A program made the translations under genes and the position numbers. From NCBI GenBank assembly GCA_902775195.1, contig CACYLQ010000002.1, positions 1 through 41,063 of the forward strand: DNA of 41,063 bases, in the 5' to 3' direction. Shown piece after piece: positions 11,001 through 18,524 of the stretch. Position 1 is the first letter of the stretch; every line of letters starts with the position of its first letter. The notes beneath the pieces are model-generated. The model was not told the DNA's origin. It searched no databases and saw only the letters and a program-made list of their open reading frames with translations. Source of the stretch: an uncultured Pseudobutyrivibrio sp. (GTDB taxonomy: Bacteria > Bacillota > Clostridia > Lachnospirales > Lachnospiraceae).

Positions 11001-11541
11001 CTTCCTGAGCTTCTTCCTTAACTTCTTCATCCTTCTGTTCAAGTGTCTGCTCATCTGTTGTATCTACTACAACATCCTTAGAAGAGTCCTCATCAACTGT
11101 AGGAACCTCTTCCTTTTCTTCAGTTGATGTGCTTTCAGTTAATTCTTCCTTCTTTTCTACTAAAGAATCTTCATTAACTTCAGCATTGTTTTCAGTATTA
11201 GCAACAACAGTTTCTTCAATTGTTTTCTTGCTAACACTCCAAGCGTAATCGCTGTCCTTACCGTCTGCAATGGTAAGCTCGCTACCGCTAACTGCAGCTA
11301 GTACTGCACTAGGTCCAGTTTTAGTAGATGATCCACTTGGCATAACATAGGTTTCGCCATCTGAAGTAGTAATTGCGATGGCAATAGAGTCACTAGAATT
11401 GATTTCGCTAAGACTTACTTTAGTCCATACATGATTTGATTCTTCTGCACGGGATATAAAAGACATATCAGAATATGCAGTAGTTGCGACCATGAAAAAA
11501 GCCAGAACCAAAGAAAGCACTCTTCGAGCCAATTTTTTCAT
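5092..11541 (-). CDS. Giant exported multidomain protein with PHP-type (CehA/McbA-like) metallohydrolase core
   Basis: A 2149-residue exported protein. The start is the ATG at 11539-11541, which has a GGAGGAG site upstream and opens a signal peptide (MKKLARRVLSLVLAFFMVA). Order by residue: ricin-like/Ig-like modules, with an acidic Glu/Thr-rich segment at about 105-192; a chitobiase-C-like beta module at about 284-360; two more before the core (about 950-1127); a PHP-type hydrolase at about 1133-1475 with HAHT at 1141-1144, TDHSN near 1173, HPGTTF and NNQDNHKG; a ThuA/DUF4350-like region at about 1590-1870; and two OB-fold-like modules (about 1880-2040). The C-terminus is a Pro/Glu linker and an amphipathic helix rich in Lys and Phe, with no LPxTG. 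Substrate unknown: phosphoester or nucleic-acid related chemistry would fit PHP plus OB folds, but this is inference. Confidence 0.8.
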   Translation of the reverse strand: MKKLARRVLSLVLAFFMVATTAYSDMSFISRAEESNHVWTKVSLSEINSSDSIAIAITTSDGETYVMPSGSSTKTGPSAVLAAVSGSELTIADGKDSDYAWSVSKKTIEETVVANTENNAEVNEDSLVEKKEELTESTSTEEKEEVPTVDEDSSKDVVVDTTDEQTLEQKDEEVKEEAQEEKEDEKKDETVTKTYYTFASGSNYLYTTAANNGIRVNGMPNDEVGARWELADNGYLSAKDPKGVARYLGIYNKKDFRAYTSNGGNIANQSIAFYKLTSKSASDAKLAAPTASVESGAAVEFGTEVTLSCADEDAKIYYNVNGSEDNYSPYKEAVVITKDTTIYAYSTKGDEKSEIVSFSYTLEKGSKITDVTKLDDGQEFVLAFNNEKVLSNTASGKKMAGVDVKLDENNHLTYSEDQAPIAVLKGVAAETAGQFYITTDILEGNVLTTKYFTTGATGNSLSLVDEKDAYSLWAVEPNEDGTFLVKNVNAVYHDAKKNIDKPQYLEFYSGFTTYSYTAGGKKDAYTFSAYTVPEVEVKEDEPTTNTVGKLLTRELYAGDQVVVYYPGASKVMTAQGNNGKLNAADAALSEDGSLETKGTDAVVLTVGLDENGNYSFKTADDKYLTIDLVQKESNGKTKTYANLVFNDTLTDNGLWTEQAVDDTNSGKFYLKNSFAKVGSSQQALEYYSGFSAYGFKEDPIYAFNFYALAEGEKTVQLEYEDDRLKVASWAGNAHYNEYEECATAVYGDKYATNDMLDKTAKFTAVVGGVETQPWTSAKSTTTGSTSYYMGSTGVANAETDYMQLALSTLGYGNMELALRMRASNTAAGSFQLQYSTDGENFKNLKTGTYSYKYSAYKKSGKQDENGKEIMEQYEVSGSGEIADGIAKTSYAPTYYVNFTFNIPNAAANAEKVYIRFVPGNMNAKGDKEPSKGGVIRMDSVEIYGNPIVDSSRTRYVIANPGSSEVAVGQKIDLASLTEGAEIYYSVNGGEFAKYDDNEKVTINELPATIQAYATKEGLEKSITVSYMYTQAQVQTVKATPNGGAVIDNQKVTLKTKTEDATILYRYMTEDEIAAAEANTAETTAEEHDDWITYTGSFELKALPCQLQVKAVKEGYKDSPVSTVKFTKRLNDKYNIYFGQIHAHTNISDGAGSLEDALKHASNVDNLDYIIITDHSNSIDNEKESKITENVDKSAEDEWTYAHNLVKQYSTDKFTCAYGYEMTWSNGLGHMNTFNTPGFQSRTQTEFSTYSTALQNYYAALRTVPDSISQFNHPGTTFGDFSDFAYYSEENDNLITMIEVGNGEGTIGSSGYFPSYEYYTRALDKGWHVAPTNNQDNHKGKWGDANTARTVMLADVNDENAIYDAMRNYRIYATEDNDLSIYYTLDNYIMGTILEKDAVGDTVELKADIKDPTDSKIGRVEVIVNGGQSIAMENVSGNDTTVKFEVPSNYSYYYLKITEDDGDIAVTAPVWVGEVEACGINKSYTNTVLPVKGESLDVNVDLYNNEATDLEINFIDVVIKDVDGKETEVAAVSGEEAGVASVPAHGTATYKTDFVYNEAGQVTYEITVRATLNGVPKVYTDKLTVNYALPSMIADIIIDGTHGNDYVTGYYGGNVNAFIKLCAAKNIRATVVKDKITADTLKNAKMLVVSAPAKKTGTANAGDYTVSHFEDEFIDTVKNYVANGGSVAVCGLADYSDTTEGQTATEQNKLLSAIGATIRMGSDEVCDDKNNGGQVYRMYPTNVNLDSELLAGFREGQKYSQYSGCSVDISNAKATDAVDAAEWLVKGYDTTYSVDCKDENGNAVEGVLENGVKGKKNDNEGNVTFLARQKTKAGGQIIVAGGVFLSDFEVKAEMDNNDSLPYVNHTIVNNILDGSQVELPVSTIAEARAGEMNDVFAVEGYVTSGTDNENTTFFDTIYLQDETAGIDIFPYAAPGLAIGTKMRIVGYVSQYQGDKELKIISYKILKDDPYIWAPKKVDTKTAMDYDKLGGSLLETEGKVTRVALGADGAIEEFWLKDDTGVEAAIFIDGYIKSATTGKNELVDFVKVGATVSAAGVLYKHPEGDSDVSVPVFRVRNCDDIKLVKESEPEIKPQPQPEPEKKPEIVEKIEKVVKEVIVPVVKQVAKAIAENPVVKEIYNAIKGFFGRIFKW

Positions 11542-11583
11542 TCCTATACTCTCCTCCTTATATTTATTCTGACAAAACGCGTC

Positions 11584-11648
11584 AAAAAAGGCGACCCATC
11601 CCAATCATCCGCTATTAACCTCAATGATTCGGTATGTAAATCGCCTTT
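11584..11648 (-). promoter_or_regulatory. Terminator-like leader hairpin upstream of the giant exported protein
   Basis: On minus, AAAGGCGA (11641-11648) pairs perfectly with TCGCCTTT (11587-11594) and is followed by a TTTTTT tract ending at 11584. Inside, CAT-CC/GG-ATG and AATCAT/ATGATT (11624-11629 with 11603-11608) extend the stem around a 15-nt loop. There is no minus-strand gene upstream that it could terminate, because nth runs the other way. It sits about 43 nt before the ATG, so it may attenuate this gene. I see no match to a known riboswitch class. Confidence 0.55.
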
Positions 11649-11674
11649 CCTAAATCGTTATGTCATGTAATGCT

Positions 11675-11703
11675 AGAGTATCATTTCTAAAAAACCTTTT
11701 CAA
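11675..11703 (-). promoter_or_regulatory. Possible promoter for the giant exported protein
   Basis: TTGAAA (11698-11703) and a poor -10, TACTCT (11675-11680), with 17-bp spacing. If used, the leader hairpin at 11584-11648 would be the first element transcribed. Weak. Confidence 0.3.
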
Positions 11704-11843
11704 TATAAAATTCACACTCTAAACACATTTTCATCACATTGTACAAAAAATTGAAAATCTTCTGTGCTTTTTACTAATTGATGCTATTATTCTAAAGTCT
11801 TCCTCTTATACTGCTATCTGTGAATCTGTGTTATTATATTCCC

Positions 11844-12479
11844 ATGAGAAAAAAAGAATTAGCACTTATAGTGATTGAAAGATTAAAAAAAGAATATCCT
11901 TACAGCGATTGCACATTAGATTACGATGATGCATGGAAATTGCTGGTAAGCGTCAGACTTGCAGCCCAGTGTACCGATGCCAGGGTTAACGAAATCGTGC
12001 CCCATCTGTATGAAAAATTTCCAACCATATCTGCTATTGCAGATGCTGATGTAAATGAAGTGGAAGCAATCGTCCGTCCATGTGGCCTTGGCAAATCAAA
12101 AGCCAGGGATATCGTGGCATGCATGAAAATGCTTAGGGATGTATATGATTGTAAGGTTCCTGATACCATGGAAGAATTGCTGGCTCTTCCTGGTGTTGGT
12201 CGCAAATCTGCCAACCTTATTTTAGGTGACGTTTTTGGCAAGCCTGCTATCGTAACGGACACCCATGCCATTAGACTTTCCAATAGAATTGGACTTGTAG
12301 ACAACATAAAAGAGCCATCCAAGGTTGAGATGGCTCTTCGAAAAATAATTCCGCCTGAGGAAGGCAACAACCTTTGCCACAGATTAGTTGATCACGGTCG
12401 TGCCGTTTGTACTGCCCGCACCGCACCTTACTGTGACAAATGCTGCCTTTCAGACGTATGTAAGAGAAATGGAGTTTAG
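11844..12479 (+). CDS. nth: Endonuclease III (DNA glycosylase/AP lyase)
   Basis: Base-excision repair enzyme removing oxidised pyrimidines and cleaving AP sites. The 211-residue protein shows the HhH motif LPGVGRKSAN with catalytic Lys, the catalytic Asp in VTDTHAIRLSNR, and four C-terminal Cys for a 4Fe-4S cluster. The first Cys spacing reads C-x7-C, one residue longer than the usual C-x6-C. I chose the ATG at 11844 because MRKKELALIVIERLKKEYP matches the family start; an in-frame GTG at 11820 adds eight unlikely residues. Neither start has a visible Shine-Dalgarno sequence. It is one of only two protein genes on plus, and its stop is 3 nt from the stop of the convergent arabinanase gene. 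Confidence 0.93.
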   Translation: MRKKELALIVIERLKKEYPYSDCTLDYDDAWKLLVSVRLAAQCTDARVNEIVPHLYEKFPTISAIADADVNEVEAIVRPCGLGKSKARDIVACMKMLRDVYDCKVPDTMEELLALPGVGRKSANLILGDVFGKPAIVTDTHAIRLSNRIGLVDNIKEPSKVEMALRKIIPPEEGNNLCHRLVDHGRAVCTARTAPYCDKCCLSDVCKRNGV

Positions 12480-12482
12480 TTA

Positions 12483-15400
12483 TTAAGCTTTCTTGCGATA
12501 TACAACTACGCCTGCTACCGCAGCTGCTAACACAATGATTATTACTACTACTGCAATTGGGTTGACGCCATTTGATTCAACTGCTGTTTCTTCTACAGCC
12601 TCAGGAGTCTCTTCTTCTGCAATTGTCTTTTCTGTTGTTTCTGTAGTTTCTGTCGCATCTGCATCATCTCCTACTTCTTCTGATTCTGTAGTATCCTCTA
12701 CTACCTCCTCATCCTCTGTAGTTTTCTCAGTAGTATCCTGCTTAGCTGTCTTAGTAGTCTTTGTGCTCTTCTTTGTAGTAGTAGCACTTGCAACCTTTCC
12801 TGTTGTTGGAACTGCTGCGTCTGCTATTACCTGTGTCTGAGCAACAGCTGCTGGTGCAACTGTCTGTGAACTACTGCTGCTTGAGCTAGAATTTGATGTA
12901 GATGGTGCGCTAGGTGTTGAAGGCTGTGATGGAGTGCTTGGCTGTGATGGCTGACTTGGCTCAGCTGGTTTATCAGGGGTTTCTGGAGTTGCAGGTTCTT
13001 CATCCTGCTTTAACTCTTCAGCTGATGGTCTGTTTGTTGTAAACAATGCTGTTGCAACAACATCCTTTCCATCTGCCAATCCATCGTTTACTCTAACAAC
13101 AATTCCATTATTGAAAATGTCATGTTCTTCTGCACTTACCTGCATAGGAGCAAATGCTGATTTGATTGATTCAAATAATGATGTAACAATGTTTTCGATT
13201 TCTTCTACAACAGGTACATCTTCAATCTCAGTCTGAACTTCATCAGCATCAGTTGTCTTATCAGCAGACTCTTCAATATTCTCATCTGTTGTTTTCTCCT
13301 CAGCTTCCTCAGCTTCCTCAGCTTCTTCTGTTAAATCTTCTTCTTTTAATTCTTCTTCAGAATCTTCAACTAACTCTTCTTCAACATAAAGCATGTCTGT
13401 TGGAACATTTACTGAATACCAGCCGTTTCCAATGTGAGCCATTTTCTTTCCTGGATATTCGCCAAGCAAATCCTTCTGATCTGCATCTACCGCATATGCG
13501 AATGTATCACCTGGGAATTCTGTGTTATCAAGCTTAACATATACCTTTGTCTGGCCTTCTACTTCTGGCTCTTCCTCATCGATTGCCTTATTAACTACCT
13601 CAGGATTTTCTGGATTTTCTGGCTCGTCCTTATCTTCCTTCAAGGTGCTTTCGTAAATATCCTTTATCTCGCTTCCTGTAAGAGCAGTATCGTATATACG
13701 AACATCATCAAACATTGCATTTCTAACATCTTCATCTGTCCAAATATCTCCAGCGCCTACCATTACATGATTAGCATTCTGGATTGCTGCACCTTGTCCC
13801 GAGAAGCAATTTGAAATATCTTTTTTATCGTATACTATCTCATTTCCATTCAGATATACCTTAATTCCATTTGGAGCTACTGTGTAGGTTACAAGCTGCC
13901 ATTTGTTTGTAAGGTCACTGTAAGATAAGCCTGGAACTGCATCTGAATAATCATTTGCATTAATTCTTCCAATCAGGTTTGCTCCAATTCTAGTCATTGG
14001 ATAAGTACCTGTAGATGCTCCATCTGCCAGCCAATCTGCTTCAAACAATGCACTGTGCTCCCATGTAGATGAATCAATATTTACCCACATGCTTACAGTG
14101 TATCCAGCTTTATCCACATTGGAAAATACATCGCTTGGTAGTGATAAATAGTTTACCTGCTTGTTGCCAGCTTCATTTTCAAGCTTAAGCACCTGTCCTC
14201 TTTCTTCATCAGTAACCACCTTAGCATCACCCTTAAGTGTTGCAGCGCTATCTTTTGTAGATGCTGATGTAGCACTGACAGCATCTCCATCAACACTATC
14301 AAAATCGTAGCCTACGATTACCTTTGGAGCATCGTATACAAGCACCTTAAATGTAGCATCTGTGCTGTAACTATTTACTGTAACTTTGCCTGTAAGAGTA
14401 ACCTCTGTATCTGATGAAGGAGTGCCTACCTTACCATCAGCTGAAAGTACAGCCTGATTATCTGATGACCACTCAATCTTAGCCTTTCCAAGCTCAGTAG
14501 GAAGCTGAATATTCTCACGTGTAGATTCAGGAATAATATCCTTAAGCTGCTCAATCACCTTGCCTGCAGCTGTTTCATCTGTTTCCTCGTATTTGCTTCC
14601 CCAGATTGCAAGGTTGTTATTTCCGTTTGCAGTAAATGTCATAGTCTTTTCGCCATTGTCATTTGTCTGCTCGAAGAATACGCCCTTGTAGGTTGCATTA
14701 TCAGCATTGATTGTTACGTATGTGTAATCACGGTCTGTTGCATCTGCCATTGACCATGTACCTGTTACATCACCTGTAACTGTGCCGTCTGCATTCAGCT
14801 CAACAGACTGAGTAGTAATCATGCTGCCATCCTTTTCGCCGTTGCCATGATTAACGTACTCATAAGTACCAACAACATCATCCATTGTGTACTTTTGAAT
14901 CTGCTCGTTTCTGTTTTCGTAAACAGCTGTAACAAGCCAATCATCTTCGTTCAAGAACTGCTGATGAACTCTAACCTCATGTCCCTCTCCTCTTGAAGAA
15001 TCAAGGAATCGCTGATGATAGATCAGGTAATACTTTCCGTCATCTGTGATGAGTGCTGAGTTGTGACCTGCTGCACGGTAGCCTGGCTGTCCGTAGAATT
15101 GATAGTTACCAATAAGCTTTGTACCGTACTGATAACAATTCTTTCCACTACCTGCTGCATTCTTTCCAGATGCATCCTCGTATGGGCCTAATGGATTCTT
15201 AGAACGGAACAGTCTCATGTTGTAACCGCCTGTTGTTGTAAGGCCACCATATGTTTCATACATGTAATAGTAACCAGTGTTTTTGTCGTATTCGATGTAT
15301 GGACCTTCACCTGACTGATGATTTCCACCAGCGATGTGTGTTCCAAAATATCTATCAACAAAATTTCCACTTGTCTCATCTACGCCATCCTTACCTGGGT

Positions 15401-16214
15401 AGATTGCCTCACCAGTCTTCTGGTCGATTTCAAGAATGAAAAGACCACCTGACCATGAGCCGTAAACCATGTAAAGATGCTCGCCCGTTGCATCATAGAA
15501 AAGTGTTGGGTCAATTGCGTTTGGAGCGTAATTATTATTCCAGCTACCGTTTGAATTGAAGCACTTCCATGTGCTTACATCACCATCAATCTTGCCTTCT
15601 TCAATAAGCTTGTTGAATGGAAGATAGTCATTTGTGTATGTAGTATCTCTAGTGCTGTTGCCGTCATAATTAACCTTGCCAGTGTTGGTAAATCCAGAAT
15701 ATACTACTGTTCCGCCGTATGTGTAACCACCATCTGCTCTGTCACTTACCATATAGCCGATACATGAACGACGCCATGTAGATGATGCACTATAGTACAG
15801 CATGTATGCTCCCTTGTGACCATCTGCCCAAACATAGTTTGGATTGTAGATTACATCTGGAGCCCATACTGCGTAGCCTCCCTTGCAATCTCCGTCGTCA
15901 TAGCCTGCCCACTTGAAGGACTCTGCTAAGTTTTCCTTTACGTTTCCGTAGATAGGGTTGTTTGCTACACTTTGGTAATCTGTAGAAACCTGTGTCCAGT
16001 TTACTAAATCTGATGATTTAGCTGTTGCAATGTGAGACCCAAAAACATAGTACTCATCATTGTACTCAAAAATCGATGGGTCATGAACCATTACTCTGCT
16101 GATACTTTCTGCGGCTTGTGCATCAAGTGTTCCAAGGCTTGAAATTGGAAGTGCAGGAACGGCCATTACTGTTGCCAAAGACAATGCTAAGGCTTTTTTT
16201 GAAATTTTCTTCAT
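12483..16214 (-). CDS. Secreted, membrane-anchored GH43 arabinanase with LamG and starch-binding-like modules
   Basis: Predicted endo-1,5-alpha-L-arabinanase acting on plant arabinan outside the cell. Residues 1-35 are a signal peptide. The GH43 propeller carries the expected catalytic triad: Asp45 in VHDPSIFEY (base), Asp235 in NAIDPTLFYD and Glu303 in SGEGPYIEYD (acid). Behind it are a GH43 C-terminal beta domain (about 420-525), a bacterial Ig-like region, a LamG module (about 640-850) and a CBM25/26-like module starting near 890 (EYPGKKM, GNGWYSVNVP). That module is interrupted by an acidic Glu-rich segment (about 940-1020) and resumes at IFNNGIVVRVNDG. A Pro/Ser then Thr/Lys/Glu linker leads to a C-terminal membrane helix and the RKKA tail, so the enzyme is held on the membrane rather than sorted. 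Confidence 0.9.
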   Translation of the reverse strand: MKKISKKALALSLATVMAVPALPISSLGTLDAQAAESISRVMVHDPSIFEYNDEYYVFGSHIATAKSSDLVNWTQVSTDYQSVANNPIYGNVKENLAESFKWAGYDDGDCKGGYAVWAPDVIYNPNYVWADGHKGAYMLYYSASSTWRRSCIGYMVSDRADGGYTYGGTVVYSGFTNTGKVNYDGNSTRDTTYTNDYLPFNKLIEEGKIDGDVSTWKCFNSNGSWNNNYAPNAIDPTLFYDATGEHLYMVYGSWSGGLFILEIDQKTGEAIYPGKDGVDETSGNFVDRYFGTHIAGGNHQSGEGPYIEYDKNTGYYYMYETYGGLTTTGGYNMRLFRSKNPLGPYEDASGKNAAGSGKNCYQYGTKLIGNYQFYGQPGYRAAGHNSALITDDGKYYLIYHQRFLDSSRGEGHEVRVHQQFLNEDDWLVTAVYENRNEQIQKYTMDDVVGTYEYVNHGNGEKDGSMITTQSVELNADGTVTGDVTGTWSMADATDRDYTYVTINADNATYKGVFFEQTNDNGEKTMTFTANGNNNLAIWGSKYEETDETAAGKVIEQLKDIIPESTRENIQLPTELGKAKIEWSSDNQAVLSADGKVGTPSSDTEVTLTGKVTVNSYSTDATFKVLVYDAPKVIVGYDFDSVDGDAVSATSASTKDSAATLKGDAKVVTDEERGQVLKLENEAGNKQVNYLSLPSDVFSNVDKAGYTVSMWVNIDSSTWEHSALFEADWLADGASTGTYPMTRIGANLIGRINANDYSDAVPGLSYSDLTNKWQLVTYTVAPNGIKVYLNGNEIVYDKKDISNCFSGQGAAIQNANHVMVGAGDIWTDEDVRNAMFDDVRIYDTALTGSEIKDIYESTLKEDKDEPENPENPEVVNKAIDEEEPEVEGQTKVYVKLDNTEFPGDTFAYAVDADQKDLLGEYPGKKMAHIGNGWYSVNVPTDMLYVEEELVEDSEEELKEEDLTEEAEEAEEAEEKTTDENIEESADKTTDADEVQTEIEDVPVVEEIENIVTSLFESIKSAFAPMQVSAEEHDIFNNGIVVRVNDGLADGKDVVATALFTTNRPSAEELKQDEEPATPETPDKPAEPSQPSQPSTPSQPSTPSAPSTSNSSSSSSSSQTVAPAAVAQTQVIADAAVPTTGKVASATTTKKSTKTTKTAKQDTTEKTTEDEEVVEDTTESEEVGDDADATETTETTEKTIAEEETPEAVEETAVESNGVNPIAVVVIIIVLAAAVAGVVVYRKKA

Positions 16215-16293
16215 TTGTTCCCCCTTTGAAACTCCTTTCTCTTATGTTTAGAGAATCCTAAATTACTTTAGAATCGTCACTCTTCATTTAAGA

Positions 16294-16322
16294 TTTATAC
16301 ATCATTTATAATGGTCTTTCAA
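16294..16322 (-). promoter_or_regulatory. Sigma-A-type promoter of the arabinanase gene
   Basis: TTGAAA (16317-16322), 17-bp spacer, TATAAA (16294-16299). The leader would be about 72 nt; no operator-like palindrome is obvious beside it. The ribosome site is a G-run (AAAGGGGG) just before the ATG. Confidence 0.65.
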
Positions 16323-16440
16323 TACATGTTGTGGATTTTAACGAATTTGAATTAGATTTTTGTAAAATAGTTTAGTATTTTCTATTAGATTTTTGTCTAT
16401 ATTTCCATATTGATTTGTTTAAATAGACATTAATTAATAC

Positions 16441-16479
16441 AAAAAGTCCTATGCGAGGCATTACCCCCATAGGACTTTT
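16441..16479 (-). terminator. Intrinsic terminator of the MacAB-like operon
   Basis: AAAAGTCCTATG on minus pairs with CATAGGACTTTT around a 14-nt loop, giving a 12-bp stem that ends in a T-run. It closes the adaptor-ATPase-permease operon before the arabinanase promoter. Confidence 0.85.
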
Positions 16480-16494
16480 GTTTTAGATATTTAT

Positions 16495-17784
16495 TTATTC
16501 GTAGCGCAATGCATCGATTGGGTTAAGCTTAGCCGCCTTATTAGCTGGGTAGTATCCGAAGAAGATACCAATTGCCATAGAAAATCCTACCGCAATAATG
16601 ATACTCTGGATAGATACTGCAGCCTCATATCCCATCAGCTTAACAGCTACTGTACCAAGAACAACTCCAAGTACGATTCCTATAATTCCACCTATCAGAC
16701 AGATTACAACTGATTCAGTAATAAACTGTAATCTAATAGAACCATTTGTAGCACCCAACGCTTTTCTTGTACCGATTTCCTTTGTGCGTTCTGTAATGGA
16801 AACCAGCATGATATTCATAACACCAATACCACCTACCACAAGTGATATACCTGCGATAACTGACAGTGCCAGCTGAATAGCACCAATCATGGTGTTCATC
16901 TGATTCATCATGGATGTCATTGAAACAACCATTACCTCGTAGGCATCATTTCTTGAGTAGTAATTGATGTTAAAGTAATCTCTTACCTTTGTAGCAAACT
17001 CATCATTATTCGTATTTACGGATGTTACCAATGTGAAATAGTAATCACCCTTATTCTGATTATGATTAGCTATCCTTGCTGTTTCGTAAGGAATGATAAG
17101 CTCTGTTGTCGGATTGTCGGAAACACCGAATGAGAATTGCTCCTGCACATATTCGTACACACCTACAATGTAGTAGCTGTAATATATTCCTCCAACATTA
17201 ACCTCTATCTCTTGGCCTAGGGCCTTGTTGACATCGCCATCATAGATTCGCTCTACCAGCTTATCTGTAACGATACAAACCTTTTTAGCCTGCTCATAAT
17301 CACGATTCAAAAATCCTCGACCTGCCAGAATCTTTTTATCCTTAAATTCGAAGTTGTCTTTGTTGTAACCGATTATTTGAACGTTGGCACTTTTGCTGCC
17401 TTCTGTAACCTTGCCCTTGTCTCCAACATTTTCAAATTTAAGGATGTATTTAATATCATCTGGGAACTCTGCCTTAAAGGCTTCAAGCATATCCTCTGTA
17501 ATCAAATCATTGTCTGTCATTTCGCGGACATAGCCTGAACCGTAATTCTCACCTGAATCAGATGCTTTGTTGTCCCTAGATTTTTGCATGACACCCATCT
17601 CCAGGTTGTTTGCTCCCAAATCTTGCATGGTACTGTTGACGATTGACGTAATGGAATTACCAACTGTCATAATGGCAATAACCGATGCGATACCGATGAT
17701 GATACCAAGCATGGTCAGCAAGGAACGCATTATGTTAGCCTTCAGGCCTGCTAAAGCAACCAGGACGTTTTCTGTAAATAACAT
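16495..17784 (-). CDS. MacB-type ABC transporter permease (FtsX family)
   Basis: A 429-residue permease with the MacB topology: one N-terminal membrane helix (LTMLGIIIGIASVIAIMTVG), a large extracytoplasmic domain (about 45-290) and three C-terminal helices, with the family motif TERTKEIGTRKALGAT between helices 2 and 3. Such mechanotransmission permeases move lipids, peptides or antibiotics outward using an ATPase and adaptor. The ATG follows the ATPase stop directly (TAAATG) and lies just inside its transcript. The substrate cannot be told from sequence. Confidence 0.9.
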   Translation of the reverse strand: MLFTENVLVALAGLKANIMRSLLTMLGIIIGIASVIAIMTVGNSITSIVNSTMQDLGANNLEMGVMQKSRDNKASDSGENYGSGYVREMTDNDLITEDMLEAFKAEFPDDIKYILKFENVGDKGKVTEGSKSANVQIIGYNKDNFEFKDKKILAGRGFLNRDYEQAKKVCIVTDKLVERIYDGDVNKALGQEIEVNVGGIYYSYYIVGVYEYVQEQFSFGVSDNPTTELIIPYETARIANHNQNKGDYYFTLVTSVNTNNDEFATKVRDYFNINYYSRNDAYEVMVVSMTSMMNQMNTMIGAIQLALSVIAGISLVVGGIGVMNIMLVSITERTKEIGTRKALGATNGSIRLQFITESVVICLIGGIIGIVLGVVLGTVAVKLMGYEAAVSIQSIIIAVGFSMAIGIFFGYYPANKAAKLNPIDALRYE

Positions 17785-18495
17785 TTACTCCACCTCCTTT
17801 GTTGCCCTATTCCAATTACCAGCTGCTTCGCCGATAATGTTACCATCCTTCAGGGTGATGATTCGCTCTGTCTCCTGAGAAAGCTCTGGAGAGTGAGTAA
17901 TTAGCACGATTGTCTTGCCCTGCTCCTCGTGAAGCTTATGGAAAATATCCATAATCATTCTACCAGTTGCAGAATCAAGAGCACCTGTAGGCTCATCTGC
18001 CAGAATGATTGCAGGGTCGTTAGCCATAGCTCTTGCAATAGCAACACGCTGCTTCTGACCACCTGAAAGTTCGTCTGGGTTGTGGTGCATTCTATCAGTC
18101 ATATCTACTTCCTCAAGAAGCATCTTTGCGCGTTCCGTACGCTCCGCTCTTCCCATTCCTGCATACATCATAGGAAGCTCAACATTCTTAAGAGCGTTAG
18201 TTCTTGCAATCAAATTATATGTCTGAAATACGAAGCCAATCTTTTTATTTCGTAAAGCTGATAGCTCGTGGTCCTTCGCTTTTTCAATATCGATTCCATC
18301 CAGGGTGTACTCTCCTGCTGTAGGTCTGTCCAAAGCTCCGATAATATTCATCAATGTTGATTTACCTGAACCTGACTGACCAACAATGGAAACAAATTCG
18401 CCTTTTTTTACTGTGAAGTTCAAACCATGCAAAACTTCAAATTCGTTTGGAGTACCAATAAAAAAGCTTTTATGAATATCGCGAAGGTCAAGCAT
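17785..18495 (-). CDS. MacB/LolD-type ABC transporter ATPase
   Basis: Nucleotide-binding subunit of the export system. It shows Walker A (GQSGSGKST), the Q-loop FQTYNL, signature LSGGQKQRVAIARA, Walker B (AIILADEPTGALD) and the H-loop ITHS. I prefer the ATG at 18493-18495, giving MLDLRDIHKSF, because a GGAAG lies 8 nt upstream; an ATG at 18514-18516 adds seven residues but its GGAGG is only 2 nt away. Either start leaves the gene packed between the adaptor and permease genes. Confidence 0.9.
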   Translation of the reverse strand: MLDLRDIHKSFFIGTPNEFEVLHGLNFTVKKGEFVSIVGQSGSGKSTLMNIIGALDRPTAGEYTLDGIDIEKAKDHELSALRNKKIGFVFQTYNLIARTNALKNVELPMMYAGMGRAERTERAKMLLEEVDMTDRMHHNPDELSGGQKQRVAIARAMANDPAIILADEPTGALDSATGRMIMDIFHKLHEEQGKTIVLITHSPELSQETERIITLKDGNIIGEAAGNWNRATKEVE

Positions 18496-18524
18496 AATAT
18501 TATCTTCCAATTTCATATCCTCCG

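Noticed and set aside
11584..11648. Cyclic-di-GMP or fluoride riboswitch before the giant exported protein
   Set aside because: The conserved cores of these classes are not present; only a terminator-like stem is supported.
13434..13814. Plus-strand open frame inside the arabinanase gene
   Set aside because: Shadow of the LamG and carbohydrate-binding region, without a ribosome site.
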